From Geminicoccaceae bacterium (GTDB taxonomy: Bacteria > Pseudomonadota > Alphaproteobacteria > Geminicoccales > Geminicoccaceae): 64,000 bases of DNA. The position numbers and the translations under genes were made by a program. Of the stretch, positions 50,918 through 59,265 are shown piece after piece. The stretch is from positions 1,612,001 to 1,676,000 of the forward strand of contig JACKIM010000002.1 in the NCBI GenBank assembly GCA_020638465.1, in the 5' to 3' direction. Each line of letters begins with the position of its first letter. The stretch's first letter is position 1. Below the pieces are notes generated by a model that had not been told where the DNA came from, did no database searches, and saw nothing but the letters and a program-made list of their open reading frames with translations.

Positions 50918-52111
50918 TTAAACCATCACGTGAAGCACCTCGGCCAAGTCGAGTACACGCATGGTTTCACCGGCCTTGCGCGCTGGATCGAATGGGGGAC
51001 GTTCGAGCAGCACGTCGGCACCGCTCATGACCGCCAGCATCGAACTGTCCTGGCGTGCGGCGACATCAACCCTTCCATCATCGAGCCGGAAGCCGCGTAC
51101 GAAATCGCGCCGGGTGTCGTTGGCCTCCAGATCGTGGGCAATCGCGGCATCCCTCCATGGCAAGCCCGCATACAGGCCGAGACTGCTGTATACAGCGCCG
51201 CGCAGGAACATAATCCCACAAACGATGGTCGATACCGGATTCCCAGGCAGTCCGAGGAACGGTCGCTCGGCGAGCCGGCCGAAGATCAGGGGCTTCCCGG
51301 GCCTCATGCGAATCTTCCAGAAATTCAATTCGATCCCGACTCCCGTCATGACCTCGCGGATGAGGTCGTGTTCGCCTACCGAAGCGCCTCCTGTCGTTAC
51401 CAGCATGTCGACATTCCGGGCGTGGGCCAGCGCATCGGCAAGGGCATTCCTGTCGTCACGGGCAATGCCCAGATCCACCGGCTCGGCTCCCCAGCAGCGA
51501 AGCATGGCGCAAAGGGCCGTGGAGTTTGACGAAGTGATCTGGTGCGCTTCGGGCGTTTCACCAGGCAGCCGCAGTTCATCTCCGGTGGCGAGCACGCCCA
51601 CGCGCGGACGGATCCGAACACCGACATGGCCATGCCCCATCACGGCTGCCAACCCCAGTGCGCGGGGATCAAGCACCCGCCCTGCCCGCAACCCCCGGTA
51701 TCCTGCCGCAAAATCGAGCCCCTGCGGGCGGACGAACAGACCCGGATGCACGGGCCCGGTGGCAGACAACATGTCCCCCTCTCGCCGCGCATTTTCCTGG
51801 ATAAGGACGGCATCCGCCCCCTTGGGCAGCACGCCACCCGTAAAAATGCGGACAGCCTCGCCCGAACCCAGCCCTATGTCGACGGCCGAGCCCGCCGCAA
51901 CCTCGCCGACAACCCGCATCGTCCCCGACGCATCAACCGAGCGGACCGCATATCCATCCATTGCCGAAACGGCTCGTGGCGGCTGATCGCGCCGCGCCTC
52001 GACATCACACGCCAGCACCCGCCCCAATGCGTTACCGAGCGGCACCCACTCCGTTGGCATGGCCGGTGCCGCGGCATAGATGCGCTCCTGCGCTTCACTC
52101 ACTTCGATCAT
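50918..52111 (-). CDS. moeA: Molybdopterin molybdotransferase MoeA
   Basis: A 397-aa enzyme inserting molybdate into adenylylated molybdopterin. It has PPRAVSAMDGYAVRS, IFTGGVLPKGADAV, TTGGASVGEHDLI and LPGNPVSTI, with the C-terminal beta-barrel domain. ATG 52111 gives MIEVSEAQ and a 4-bp overlap with the moaC stop. It lies with moaC and moaA in one Moco gene group; a MogA/MoaB adenylyltransferase is not in the window. Confidence 0.95.
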   Translation of the reverse strand: MIEVSEAQERIYAAAPAMPTEWVPLGNALGRVLACDVEARRDQPPRAVSAMDGYAVRSVDASGTMRVVGEVAAGSAVDIGLGSGEAVRIFTGGVLPKGADAVLIQENARREGDMLSATGPVHPGLFVRPQGLDFAAGYRGLRAGRVLDPRALGLAAVMGHGHVGVRIRPRVGVLATGDELRLPGETPEAHQITSSNSTALCAMLRCWGAEPVDLGIARDDRNALADALAHARNVDMLVTTGGASVGEHDLIREVMTGVGIELNFWKIRMRPGKPLIFGRLAERPFLGLPGNPVSTIVCGIMFLRGAVYSSLGLYAGLPWRDAAIAHDLEANDTRRDFVRGFRLDDGRVDVAARQDSSMLAVMSGADVLLERPPFDPARKAGETMRVLDLAEVLHVMV

Positions 52112-52590
52112 GCAACCGGCACCGCATAATCGCCCGAACGGCCACCTGTCTTGCGGATGAGCCGTATGCCGGTAATGCGCATGCCCCGGTCGAGCGCCTT
52201 GCACATGTCGTAGATCGTCAGAGCTGCAACACTGACTGCCGTCAACGCTTCCATTTCGACACCTGTCCTGTGGCTCACCTTGCATACAGCCTCGATACGC
52301 ACTCCCGGCAATTCGGTATCAGGTTCGAGACGAACCCTGACCGATGTCAGCGGCAAAGGGTGGCAAAGGGGGATGAGATCGCTGGTGCGCTTGGCTCCCA
52401 TGATTCCGGCAAGCTGGGCTATCGTCAGCACGTCGCCCTTCTTGATACCCCGATCCGAGATTCGCTGCAGCGTAGCGGGCTCCATGATGACCACACCGCA
52501 TGCCGTCGCACTGCGCTCGGTGACATCCTTGCCGCCGACATCGACCATCACGGCATTACCCTCGGCATCGATATGAGTGAGATCGCTCAT
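52108..52590 (-). CDS. moaC: Cyclic pyranopterin monophosphate synthase MoaC
   Basis: A 160-aa enzyme forming cPMP from the MoaA product. It has VDVGGKDVTERSATA, KRTSDLIPLCHPLPLT and GVEMEALTAVSVAALTIYDMCKA, including the catalytic Lys in CKALDR. ATG 52590 follows CGGAGCC. Coupled to moeA by a 4-bp overlap. Confidence 0.96.
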   Translation of the reverse strand: MSDLTHIDAEGNAVMVDVGGKDVTERSATACGVVIMEPATLQRISDRGIKKGDVLTIAQLAGIMGAKRTSDLIPLCHPLPLTSVRVRLEPDTELPGVRIEAVCKVSHRTGVEMEALTAVSVAALTIYDMCKALDRGMRITGIRLIRKTGGRSGDYAVPVA

Positions 52591-52688
52591 GATGGCTCCG
52601 ATAAAATGCAGACAATCGCTCATGAGAGCGGTCATCCTGGGATCTGAATGCCGTTAACTCAACACCGTCGAACACGGGAGAGGCAAAC

Positions 52689-52752
52689 ATGCAGGGGCTC
52701 TGGAAGGGCGGGTGGCTCTGGTCACCGGAGCAGGCTCGATCGGTCGGGACAG
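52689..52752 (+). pseudogene. Remnant of a short-chain dehydrogenase/reductase N-terminus
   Basis: An ATG at 52689 with a GGGAGAGG ribosome site begins MQGLW, and one frame over the sequence reads LEGRVALVTGAGSIGR, the classic SDR Rossmann start (VTGAG-x-IGR). A 2-nt insertion (ctcTGgaagg) would explain the frame change. After about 20 codons the SDR likeness stops and moaA antisense begins. It lies between moaC and moaA, outside both. Confidence 0.5.
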
Positions 52753-52791
52753 GAGCGGCAAGGCAAGCCAGCCGGCAAACCGGTTTCCTGC

Positions 52792-53784
52792 CTACCCTCC
52801 CGTGACGCTCATATGGCGCTTGACGGCTGGACGATTGTGCCGGCGATCGATGATGAAATCGTGTCCCTTGGGTTTTCTGGCAATGCCGCCGCGGATGGCT
52901 TCGGCGAGCACCTGATTGCCGTCCGAAGCGCGCAGGGCATCACGCAAATCGACAGCGGCATCCTGTCCCAGGCACATGAACATGGTACCAGTGCAGGTGA
53001 CGCGCACCCGGTTGCAACTTTCGCAGAAATTGTGGGTCATGGGCGTGATGAACCCCAGCCGGCCGCCGGTTTCCCCCACCTCGACGTAGCGGGCGGGGCC
53101 GCCGGTCTTGTAAGGAATATCGGTGAGCGTCCAGTTCTCCTCCAGACGCGCGCGCAGAAGTGACAGCGGGAGGTAGTGATCCGTTCGATCCTCGTCGACC
53201 TCGCCCATCGGCATGGTCTCGATAAGGGTCAGATCGAAGCCTTCGGCACCGCACCAGCCGATCATGCGATCAAGCTCATCCTCGTTGAACCCCTTGAGCG
53301 CAACGGCATTGATCTTGACGGAAAGACCGGCACCCTTGGCTGCCGAGATCCCCTCCATCACCTTGTCGAACTTGCCCCAGCGGGTGATCTTCTCGAACCG
53401 GTCGCGATCAAGCGTGTCGAGCGACACGTTGACACGACGCACACCCGCCTTCACGAGATCGTCGGCGAAGCGGGAAAGCTGGCTGCCGTTGGTGGTGATC
53501 GTGAGTTCGTCAAGCCGGCCATTCCCCACATCGGCACCGATTTCGCGAATGAGCCACATGATGTTTCGACGAACCAGCGGCTCGCCTCCCGTAAGACGGA
53601 TCCGGCGCACGCCCTGATCCACGAAGGCGCCACACAGCCGGGCCAGTTCCTCGAGCGACAAGAGGTCCTTCTTCGGCAGAAAGGTCATGTTTTCCGCCAT
53701 GCAGTATACGCAGCGGAAATCGCAACGGTCCGTGACCGAGATGCGGACATAGCTTACATGACGATCGAACGGGTCGATCAGCAT
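52792..53784 (-). CDS. moaA: GTP 3',8-cyclase MoaA
   Basis: A 330-aa radical SAM enzyme starting molybdenum cofactor synthesis. It has the SAM cluster CDFRCVYC (C-x3-C-x2-C) near residue 25, RLTGGEPLVR, and the second cluster in NFCESCNRVRVTCTG plus a downstream Cys. ATG 53784 follows GGAGGAAGGAA. A 201-bp gap with an SDR relic separates it from moaC. Confidence 0.95.
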   Translation of the reverse strand: MLIDPFDRHVSYVRISVTDRCDFRCVYCMAENMTFLPKKDLLSLEELARLCGAFVDQGVRRIRLTGGEPLVRRNIMWLIREIGADVGNGRLDELTITTNGSQLSRFADDLVKAGVRRVNVSLDTLDRDRFEKITRWGKFDKVMEGISAAKGAGLSVKINAVALKGFNEDELDRMIGWCGAEGFDLTLIETMPMGEVDEDRTDHYLPLSLLRARLEENWTLTDIPYKTGGPARYVEVGETGGRLGFITPMTHNFCESCNRVRVTCTGTMFMCLGQDAAVDLRDALRASDGNQVLAEAIRGGIARKPKGHDFIIDRRHNRPAVKRHMSVTGG

Positions 53785-53925
53785 TTCCTTCCTCCATGGC
53801 CCCACTTCTATGTCGGCGTTGCCTGCATGCCGGTCAAGTATCGAGGGCATTTGTCGCGACAGTGCGATCAATCCGGCCTATGGTCCGGACCGCCAGAACG
53901 GGTTTTACATGGATATCATCGGTCA

Positions 53926-54687
53926 ATGAAGCTGTCATTTCCCGCAGCCGATTCTGAAGATGCAAGAGACGCCCAGGCGGCACTGATCCGCCGTTACGGG
54001 AACGCTCGACTGGAAGATGCCGACGTCATCGTGCCGCTGGGCGGCGACGGGTTCATGCTGGAGACCCTCCACGACCTGCCGGAGGGACCGTGCTCCATCT
54101 ACGGGATGAATTTGGGGACGGTGGGCTTCCTGCTCAACGAGTACCGGCCAGGCGGGCTGCCCGAACGCATTGGACGGGCGAAGAGATTCGCGCTGCACCC
54201 CCTGCGCATGAGGGCGCGTACCGGACGCGGCGACATTTTCGAGGAATATGCCGTCAACGAGGTATCGATCTTCCGCGAGACCCGGCAGGCGGCCAAGCTC
54301 AGCATCGACATCGACGGCGTGTGCCGGATGTCCGAACTGGTCTGCGACGGCCTGCTGGTGGCGACCCCCGCCGGATCGACCGCCTACAACCTGTCGGCCA
54401 ATGGACCGATCATACCCCTGGGCAGCCCCATTCTGGCCCTCACCCCGATCAGCGCGTTCCGGCCACGTCGCTGGCGCGGAGCGCTGATGCCCAACAGTGT
54501 GCGCTTCGTCATCCGCGTCAATGAAGCGCGCAAGCGACCCGTGAGCGCGGTGGCGGATTTCACCGAAGTCCGCGATGTGGTGGAGGTCGAAGTCTGGGAA
54601 GACGAGACGTTCTTCTTCGAGATCCTGTTCGATGCCGAACACAATCTCGAAGAGCGGATCCTCAAGGAGCAGTTCGTCCCCGGCTGA
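53926..54687 (+). CDS. nadK: NAD kinase
   Basis: A 253-aa NAD kinase making NADP. It has the GGDGFML nucleotide motif near residue 40, AVNEVSIFR (NE motif) and LLVATPAGSTAYNLSANGPI. It lacks the ~40-residue N-terminal Rossmann extension of longer homologues, a short form common in alphaproteobacteria. Divergent from moaA across 141 bp. Confidence 0.94.
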   Translation: MKLSFPAADSEDARDAQAALIRRYGNARLEDADVIVPLGGDGFMLETLHDLPEGPCSIYGMNLGTVGFLLNEYRPGGLPERIGRAKRFALHPLRMRARTGRGDIFEEYAVNEVSIFRETRQAAKLSIDIDGVCRMSELVCDGLLVATPAGSTAYNLSANGPIIPLGSPILALTPISAFRPRRWRGALMPNSVRFVIRVNEARKRPVSAVADFTEVRDVVEVEVWEDETFFFEILFDAEHNLEERILKEQFVPG

Positions 54688-54717
54688 AGAACGACAATCG
54701 CCGGCCCGGTCCGGTCC

Positions 54718-55233
54718 TCACGCGGGATAGCTCAGCAGGCAGCGCGCGGGAGTGCCGAGTTTGGCCACTCCGCCAAGACCGTCGAGTTCGATCATGAAGG
54801 CGGCACCGACCACATCCGCACCGACCTTGCGCAGGAGCTGGACCGCAGCCTGCGCCGTACCGCCGGTAGCGATCAGGTCGTCGATGAGCACCACGCGCGC
54901 ACCACGGGGTACAAGCCCGTCGGAAACCTGCAGGGTATCACTGCCATATTCGAGGTCGTAGGAATGGCTCACCACCGTGCCGGGCAGCTTGCCGACCTTG
55001 CGGATCATGACCATACCGGTACCAAGGCGAATGGAGACGGGTGCCGCAAGGAGAAAACCGCGACTTTCGATGCCCGCGATCAGGTCGGGCTTGAGGTCCG
55101 CGATCATGTCGGCCATGCGTCGGGCAGCCTCGCTCCATGCCTGCGCATGTTGCAGAAGCGTCGAGATATCGTAGAAAAGGATCCCGGGTTTGGGAAAGTC
55201 AGGAATGCGTCGAATGTGGCTGTCGAGATCCAT
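54718..55233 (-). CDS. apt: Adenine phosphoribosyltransferase
   Basis: A 171-aa purine salvage enzyme (adenine + PRPP to AMP). It has the family opening HIRRIPDFPKPGILFYDIS, the AGIESRGFL segment and the PRPP loop VVLIDDLIATGGTA. ATG 55233 chosen from the family start. Its 5' end overlaps the divergent DUF192 gene. Confidence 0.95.
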   Translation of the reverse strand: MDLDSHIRRIPDFPKPGILFYDISTLLQHAQAWSEAARRMADMIADLKPDLIAGIESRGFLLAAPVSIRLGTGMVMIRKVGKLPGTVVSHSYDLEYGSDTLQVSDGLVPRGARVVLIDDLIATGGTAQAAVQLLRKVGADVVGAAFMIELDGLGGVAKLGTPARCLLSYPA

Positions 55234-55717
55234 GATCAGCTTGCGTCTCCTGCTGGTATGTCTGCTGGCCCCTTGCCTTTCGGGCATCGTTGCCGGCGGC
55301 GACGTACTCCCGGGCGCGATGGCCCAGGAGACCTTTTCCCAATCCGAGCTTTGGATCGAAACGTCAAGCGGCAGGCATCGCTTCACCGTCGAGATTGCCG
55401 ATACTCCGGGGCGTCGCGCGCAGGGGCTCATGTTTCGCGAGGACATGCCGGTCGATCATGGCATGCTGTTCGAATTCGAACGGCTGCAGCCAGTCGCCAT
55501 GTGGATGCGCAATACCCTGATCCCGCTGGACATGCTGTTCATCAACCCTGACGGCACCATCCACCATATCATTGCGGCGGCCGAGCCCCGGACCGACACC
55601 ACCCGCTCCTCCGAGGGCAAGGTGCTGGGCGTGCTGGAACTCAACGCCCATGTGACGCAGTTGCTGGGCATAAGGACCGGCGACAGGGTCATCCATCCCT
55701 TTTTCGGCACGAAGTAG
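55205..55717 (+). CDS. Secreted DUF192 family protein
   Basis: A 170-aa protein with an N-terminal signal (RR-containing n-region, hydrophobic core about 16-30), then the DUF192 domain: TPGRRAQGLMFRE, MLFEFERLQPVAMWMRNTLIPLDMLFI and VLELNA. Function is unknown. ATG 55205 has a GGGAAAG site; ATG 55214 and ATG 55232 are alternatives, the last overlapping the apt ATG on the opposite strand (shared CATG). The two genes are divergent and overlap at their 5' ends. Confidence 0.86.
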   Translation: MRRMWLSRSMISLRLLLVCLLAPCLSGIVAGGDVLPGAMAQETFSQSELWIETSSGRHRFTVEIADTPGRRAQGLMFREDMPVDHGMLFEFERLQPVAMWMRNTLIPLDMLFINPDGTIHHIIAAAEPRTDTTRSSEGKVLGVLELNAHVTQLLGIRTGDRVIHPFFGTK

Positions 55718-55735
55718 GCATCATCCGACCAGACG

Positions 55736-56716
55736 TCACCCGCGCATGGTCAGGACGACCTTGCCCTGCGACCGGCGCGAGCGAAGCTGTTCAAGCGCCT
55801 CGACGACCCGTTCCATCGGGAATGTGGCCGAGACAAGCGGCTTGAGGGTCCCTTCGCCATGCCAGGCGAGCAGTGTGCCGAGACTCCTGCGCAACCGGAC
55901 CGGATCCTTGCGCCGGTAGCTACCCCAATAAAGTCCCAGGGCCGCCAAATTCTTCACAAGCAGGATATTGGCCGGAATCTTCGGCACCTCACCGGATGCG
56001 AAACCGATACACAACAGGCGCCCTTCCCAGGCCATGGCGCGCAGCGAGGCATCGAACATGGCACCGCCAACGGGATCGTAGACGACGTCAAATCCGGCAC
56101 CGTCGTGAGCGGCCTTCAGCAAACCGACGAGATCATCGCTGCCGCTGTCGATCACCTCATCGGCGCCATGGCTTCTGGCGACAGCGAGCTTGTCATCTCC
56201 CCTTGCGGTGGCCGTGACATGCGCTCCCATGCGCTTGCCGATCTCGACGGCAGTGAGCCCGACACCGCCCGCCGCCCCGTGGACCAGCAGGCGTTCGCCC
56301 GGCTGCAGATGCGCCCGCCACTCCAGCGCTCCGTGTGATGTCCCGTAGGCGATGGCAAAGCCGGCGGCTGTGACATCATCGATGGTGTCGGGCAACGGCA
56401 CCACGTCATTGGCGCGGGCAATCACCTTTTCGGCGAATGCACCACTGTCGACGGGAGCCAGCACCCGCTGTCCCACGCTCAGTTCGTTTACCCCGGCACC
56501 AACGGCACCGACTCGCCCCGCCAGTTCGAGACCCGGCACGAACGGCGGCTCGCGCCGCTCCTGATAGCGACCGGAGATCATGAGAAGATCGGCGAAGTTG
56601 AGCCCCGCCGCGGCGACGTCGATGAGGATTTCCCCCTCGCCCGGACGCGGCGTGTCGACATCTTCGATCGCGAGCCCGCCGATATCGCCCAGCTGCCTGC
56701 AGACTACCGCTTTCAT
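55736..56716 (-). CDS. NADPH:quinone oxidoreductase family protein (zinc-independent MDR)
   Basis: A 326-aa medium-chain reductase. It has GLNFADLLMISGRYQ, PFVPGLELAGRV, the Rossmann loop HGAAGGVGLTAVEIGKRMGA near residue 145-165 and YDPVGGAMF. The zinc ligands of alcohol dehydrogenases are absent, as in quinone oxidoreductases/crotonyl-type reductases. It is single and convergent with DUF192. Substrate uncertain. Confidence 0.9.
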   Translation of the reverse strand: MKAVVCRQLGDIGGLAIEDVDTPRPGEGEILIDVAAAGLNFADLLMISGRYQERREPPFVPGLELAGRVGAVGAGVNELSVGQRVLAPVDSGAFAEKVIARANDVVPLPDTIDDVTAAGFAIAYGTSHGALEWRAHLQPGERLLVHGAAGGVGLTAVEIGKRMGAHVTATARGDDKLAVARSHGADEVIDSGSDDLVGLLKAAHDGAGFDVVYDPVGGAMFDASLRAMAWEGRLLCIGFASGEVPKIPANILLVKNLAALGLYWGSYRRKDPVRLRRSLGTLLAWHGEGTLKPLVSATFPMERVVEALEQLRSRRSQGKVVLTMRG

Positions 56717-56826
56717 AACCGCAATTCCCCGTCTCGACGCCCCGACCATGTCCAATGACCAGGCCGCAGGTTGGCAGCAACGAACGCCTCTGGAAAGTGC
56801 GGCGGCGAGACGCTAAACCCGTCGGC

Positions 56827-57387
56827 ATGACAGACCCGATACAACGCGGCTTCTTCGCCATAGGCGCGGAAGGTATCAGCAAACCCATGAACATGGGCAA
56901 TCTCGTCCGGTCGGCCCATGCCTTCGGCGCCAGTTTCGTGTTCCTTATCCATGCCCATTATTCCGTCAAGGCAAGCAAGTCGGATACCTCGCATTCGCAC
57001 CATCAGCTGCCGGTCTACGACTATCCGGATGTCGCGTCGATGCAGCTGCCGCGCGCATGTTCGGTCGTCGGTGTCGAACTGCTTGACGATGCGGTTGACC
57101 TGCCGAGCTTTCGCCATCCCCGCCAGGCGGCCTATGTCTTTGGCCCCGAACGCGGATCGCTGTCGCAGGACATGCTCGGGCGCTGCGATCATGTGATCCG
57201 CATTCCCACCCGGTTTTGCATCAACCTCGCGGTTGCCGGTGCCATCGTGATGTACGATCGTGTACGGAGCCTCGGTTGCTACCCTGATCGTCCCGTCGCA
57301 CCGGGTGGACCGTTGGAGCTTTTGGCGGTAGGGGGAAAAGCGCCCCGGCCGGCGGCCGGAACGCGGCGGACACTTTTGCCCGGATGA
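56827..57387 (+). CDS. TrmH/SpoU-family RNA methyltransferase
   Basis: A 186-aa SPOUT methyltransferase with the three family motifs: NMGNLVRSAHAFGA (motif 1, Arg), YVFGPERGSLS (motif 2) and IRIPTRFCINLAVAGAIVMYDR (motif 3; Cys-Ile-Asn instead of Ser-Leu-Asn). It lacks the N-terminal RNA-binding domain of TrmH. It probably makes a 2'-O-methyl group in tRNA or rRNA; the target is unknown. The C-terminus is basic. Divergent from the quinone oxidoreductase. Confidence 0.87.
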   Translation: MTDPIQRGFFAIGAEGISKPMNMGNLVRSAHAFGASFVFLIHAHYSVKASKSDTSHSHHQLPVYDYPDVASMQLPRACSVVGVELLDDAVDLPSFRHPRQAAYVFGPERGSLSQDMLGRCDHVIRIPTRFCINLAVAGAIVMYDRVRSLGCYPDRPVAPGGPLELLAVGGKAPRPAAGTRRTLLPG

Positions 57388-57557
57388 CACGCGTTGACAT
57401 GAAGCCATAAGATTGTGCAACTTTCGGGAGAACGGATGGTGACGTATCGTCGTCTCCAAGCTACACGGAATGCCTTGAAGTTGAGCCTCGGCGTGGTCCG
57501 TTCGCTGTCCCCATCGAGGTCCGCCGTATGACACACTGCTTTGTTCGAAGGGAGATC

Positions 57558-58070
57558 ATGCGTATCACGCCGATGATCCTTGCAGCGGTCCTTGCGCTGT
57601 TGCCATCGCTGGCCTCTGCCCAAAGTGGCACTCCTCAGTTTGTCGAGACGTTCCGCGACTGGAACCTTTACTCCTACGACAACGGTCAGGGTCAGGTCTG
57701 CTACATCGCCAGCGAGCCGACCAAGGAAGAGGGCAATTACACCCGCCGCGGTCCGGCGGCGGTGCTGGTCGCCAAGCTGCCCATGGATGCACCCAACGAG
57801 CAGGTCAGTGTTCAACCGGGATATTCCTATCTGGAAGGCAGCAATGTCGAGGTGACGATCTCCGACCAGACCTTCGTGATGTTCACCCGTGGCGAGCATG
57901 CCTGGGCGGTCACCTCGGATGACGACCAGAAGCTGATCTCGGCCATGAAGTCGGGCTCGGAAATGAGTGTGCGCGGTACATCGGTGAAGGATACCTACTC
58001 CATCGATACCTATTCGCTGCTTGGCTTTACCGCCGCATATCAGGCCCTGCAGAATGCCTGCAAGCGCTGA
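57558..58070 (+). CDS. Invasion-associated locus B (IalB)-like periplasmic protein
   Basis: A 170-aa protein with a signal peptide (about 1-20, ASAQ cleavage). It has the IalB-type FRDWNLYSYDN and CYIASEPTKEEG features and a C-terminal Cys that could pair with the early Cys. Despite the name, members are common in free-living alphaproteobacteria; function unknown. ATG 57558 follows GGGAG. The stop overlaps the rlmN start region by 17 bp. Confidence 0.82.
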   Translation: MRITPMILAAVLALLPSLASAQSGTPQFVETFRDWNLYSYDNGQGQVCYIASEPTKEEGNYTRRGPAAVLVAKLPMDAPNEQVSVQPGYSYLEGSNVEVTISDQTFVMFTRGEHAWAVTSDDDQKLISAMKSGSEMSVRGTSVKDTYSIDTYSLLGFTAAYQALQNACKR

Positions 58071-59202
58071 TATTCACGACGCTACGAAGAACCCTTCGGC
58101 GATACCGGCGGTCGATGCGGGAGCGCCGGTCCGTCTCCCCAGCCTTCTCGGACGGCCCGTCGAGGAACTGGCGGGAATCATCGGCGCCATCGATGGTGAC
58201 GGGAAGCGGGCAGGAATGCGGGCACGGCAGCTGTTCCACTGGATCTATTTCCGTGGTGCTGCCGAGTTCGATGCCATGTCGACCCTGCCCAAAGCGACCC
58301 GGGAGGCCCTTGCCGCATCGTGGTCGGTGGCTCGCCCGGAGATCGTCGCGGCACAGCATTCACGGGACGGTACCCGGAAATGGTTGTTGCGCTTCGACGA
58401 CGGCCAGGAGGTCGAATGCGTTTTCATCCCCGAAGAAGACCGCGGGGCGCTGTGTGTTTCGACCCAGGTCGGGTGCACGCTCACCTGCAAGTTCTGCCAT
58501 ACCGGTACGATGCCGCTGGTACGCAATCTCGGTCCCGCCGAGATTCTGGCACAGATGATGGTCTGCCGTGATTCATTGGGCGAGTGGCCAACGGGCGGAG
58601 ACAAGCGTCTTTTCACGAATATCGTCGTCATGGGAATGGGCGAGCCCCTGTTCAATTATGACAACACGGCGCAGGCCCTGCGGCTGGCCATGGACGAGGA
58701 AGGGCTGAACCTTTCGAGACGGCGGATCACCCTGTCGACTTCCGGCGTGGTACCGCGAATCGAGCAATGCGGCGAAGAACTCGGCGTCGGACTCGCCATC
58801 TCCCTGCATGCGGTGCGCGACGATTTGCGAGACGAACTCGTCCCCGTCAATCGCAAGTGGAATATTGCCAAGCTGCTGGATGCCTGCCGCCGCTATCCCG
58901 CCCGACGGCCCATCACCTTCGAATATGTCATGCTCAAGGGAGTGAACGACAGTGACTCCGATGCCCGCGAGCTTGTCCGCCTGCTGAAGGACATTCCGGC
59001 AAAGGTCAACCTCATCCCGTTCAATCCCTGGCCGGGAAGCATCTACGAGTGTTCCTCGAATAACCGAATACGTGCATTTGCGAATATTGTTGAGACCGCA
59101 GGTTATGCTTCACCCGTGCGAACGCCGCGCGGACGTGATATCCTGGCTGCGTGCGGTCAGCTCAAGACAGCCAGCGAACGCGCCCGCCGACGCGCTGCCT
59201 GA
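58054..59202 (+). CDS. rlmN: 23S rRNA (adenine-2503-C2)/tRNA methyltransferase RlmN
   Basis: A 382-aa radical SAM methyltransferase. The SAM cluster is GCTLTCKFCHTG (C-x3-C-x2-C). It has MGMGEPLFNYDN, the methyl-carrier Cys near the C-terminus in RDILAACGQL and FEYVMLKGVND. The N-terminal HhH-like region contains ARQLFHWIYFRG. ATG 58054 overlaps the IalB-like gene, and RlmN translation may be coupled to it. Confidence 0.95.
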   Translation: MPASADIHDATKNPSAIPAVDAGAPVRLPSLLGRPVEELAGIIGAIDGDGKRAGMRARQLFHWIYFRGAAEFDAMSTLPKATREALAASWSVARPEIVAAQHSRDGTRKWLLRFDDGQEVECVFIPEEDRGALCVSTQVGCTLTCKFCHTGTMPLVRNLGPAEILAQMMVCRDSLGEWPTGGDKRLFTNIVVMGMGEPLFNYDNTAQALRLAMDEEGLNLSRRRITLSTSGVVPRIEQCGEELGVGLAISLHAVRDDLRDELVPVNRKWNIAKLLDACRRYPARRPITFEYVMLKGVNDSDSDARELVRLLKDIPAKVNLIPFNPWPGSIYECSSNNRIRAFANIVETAGYASPVRTPRGRDILAACGQLKTASERARRRAA

Positions 59203-59265
59203 CCTGAACCGTTCTCCCCTGGACGTCTTTCAAAAACTGGCGCCTTTTGCATCAGGAGACCACGT

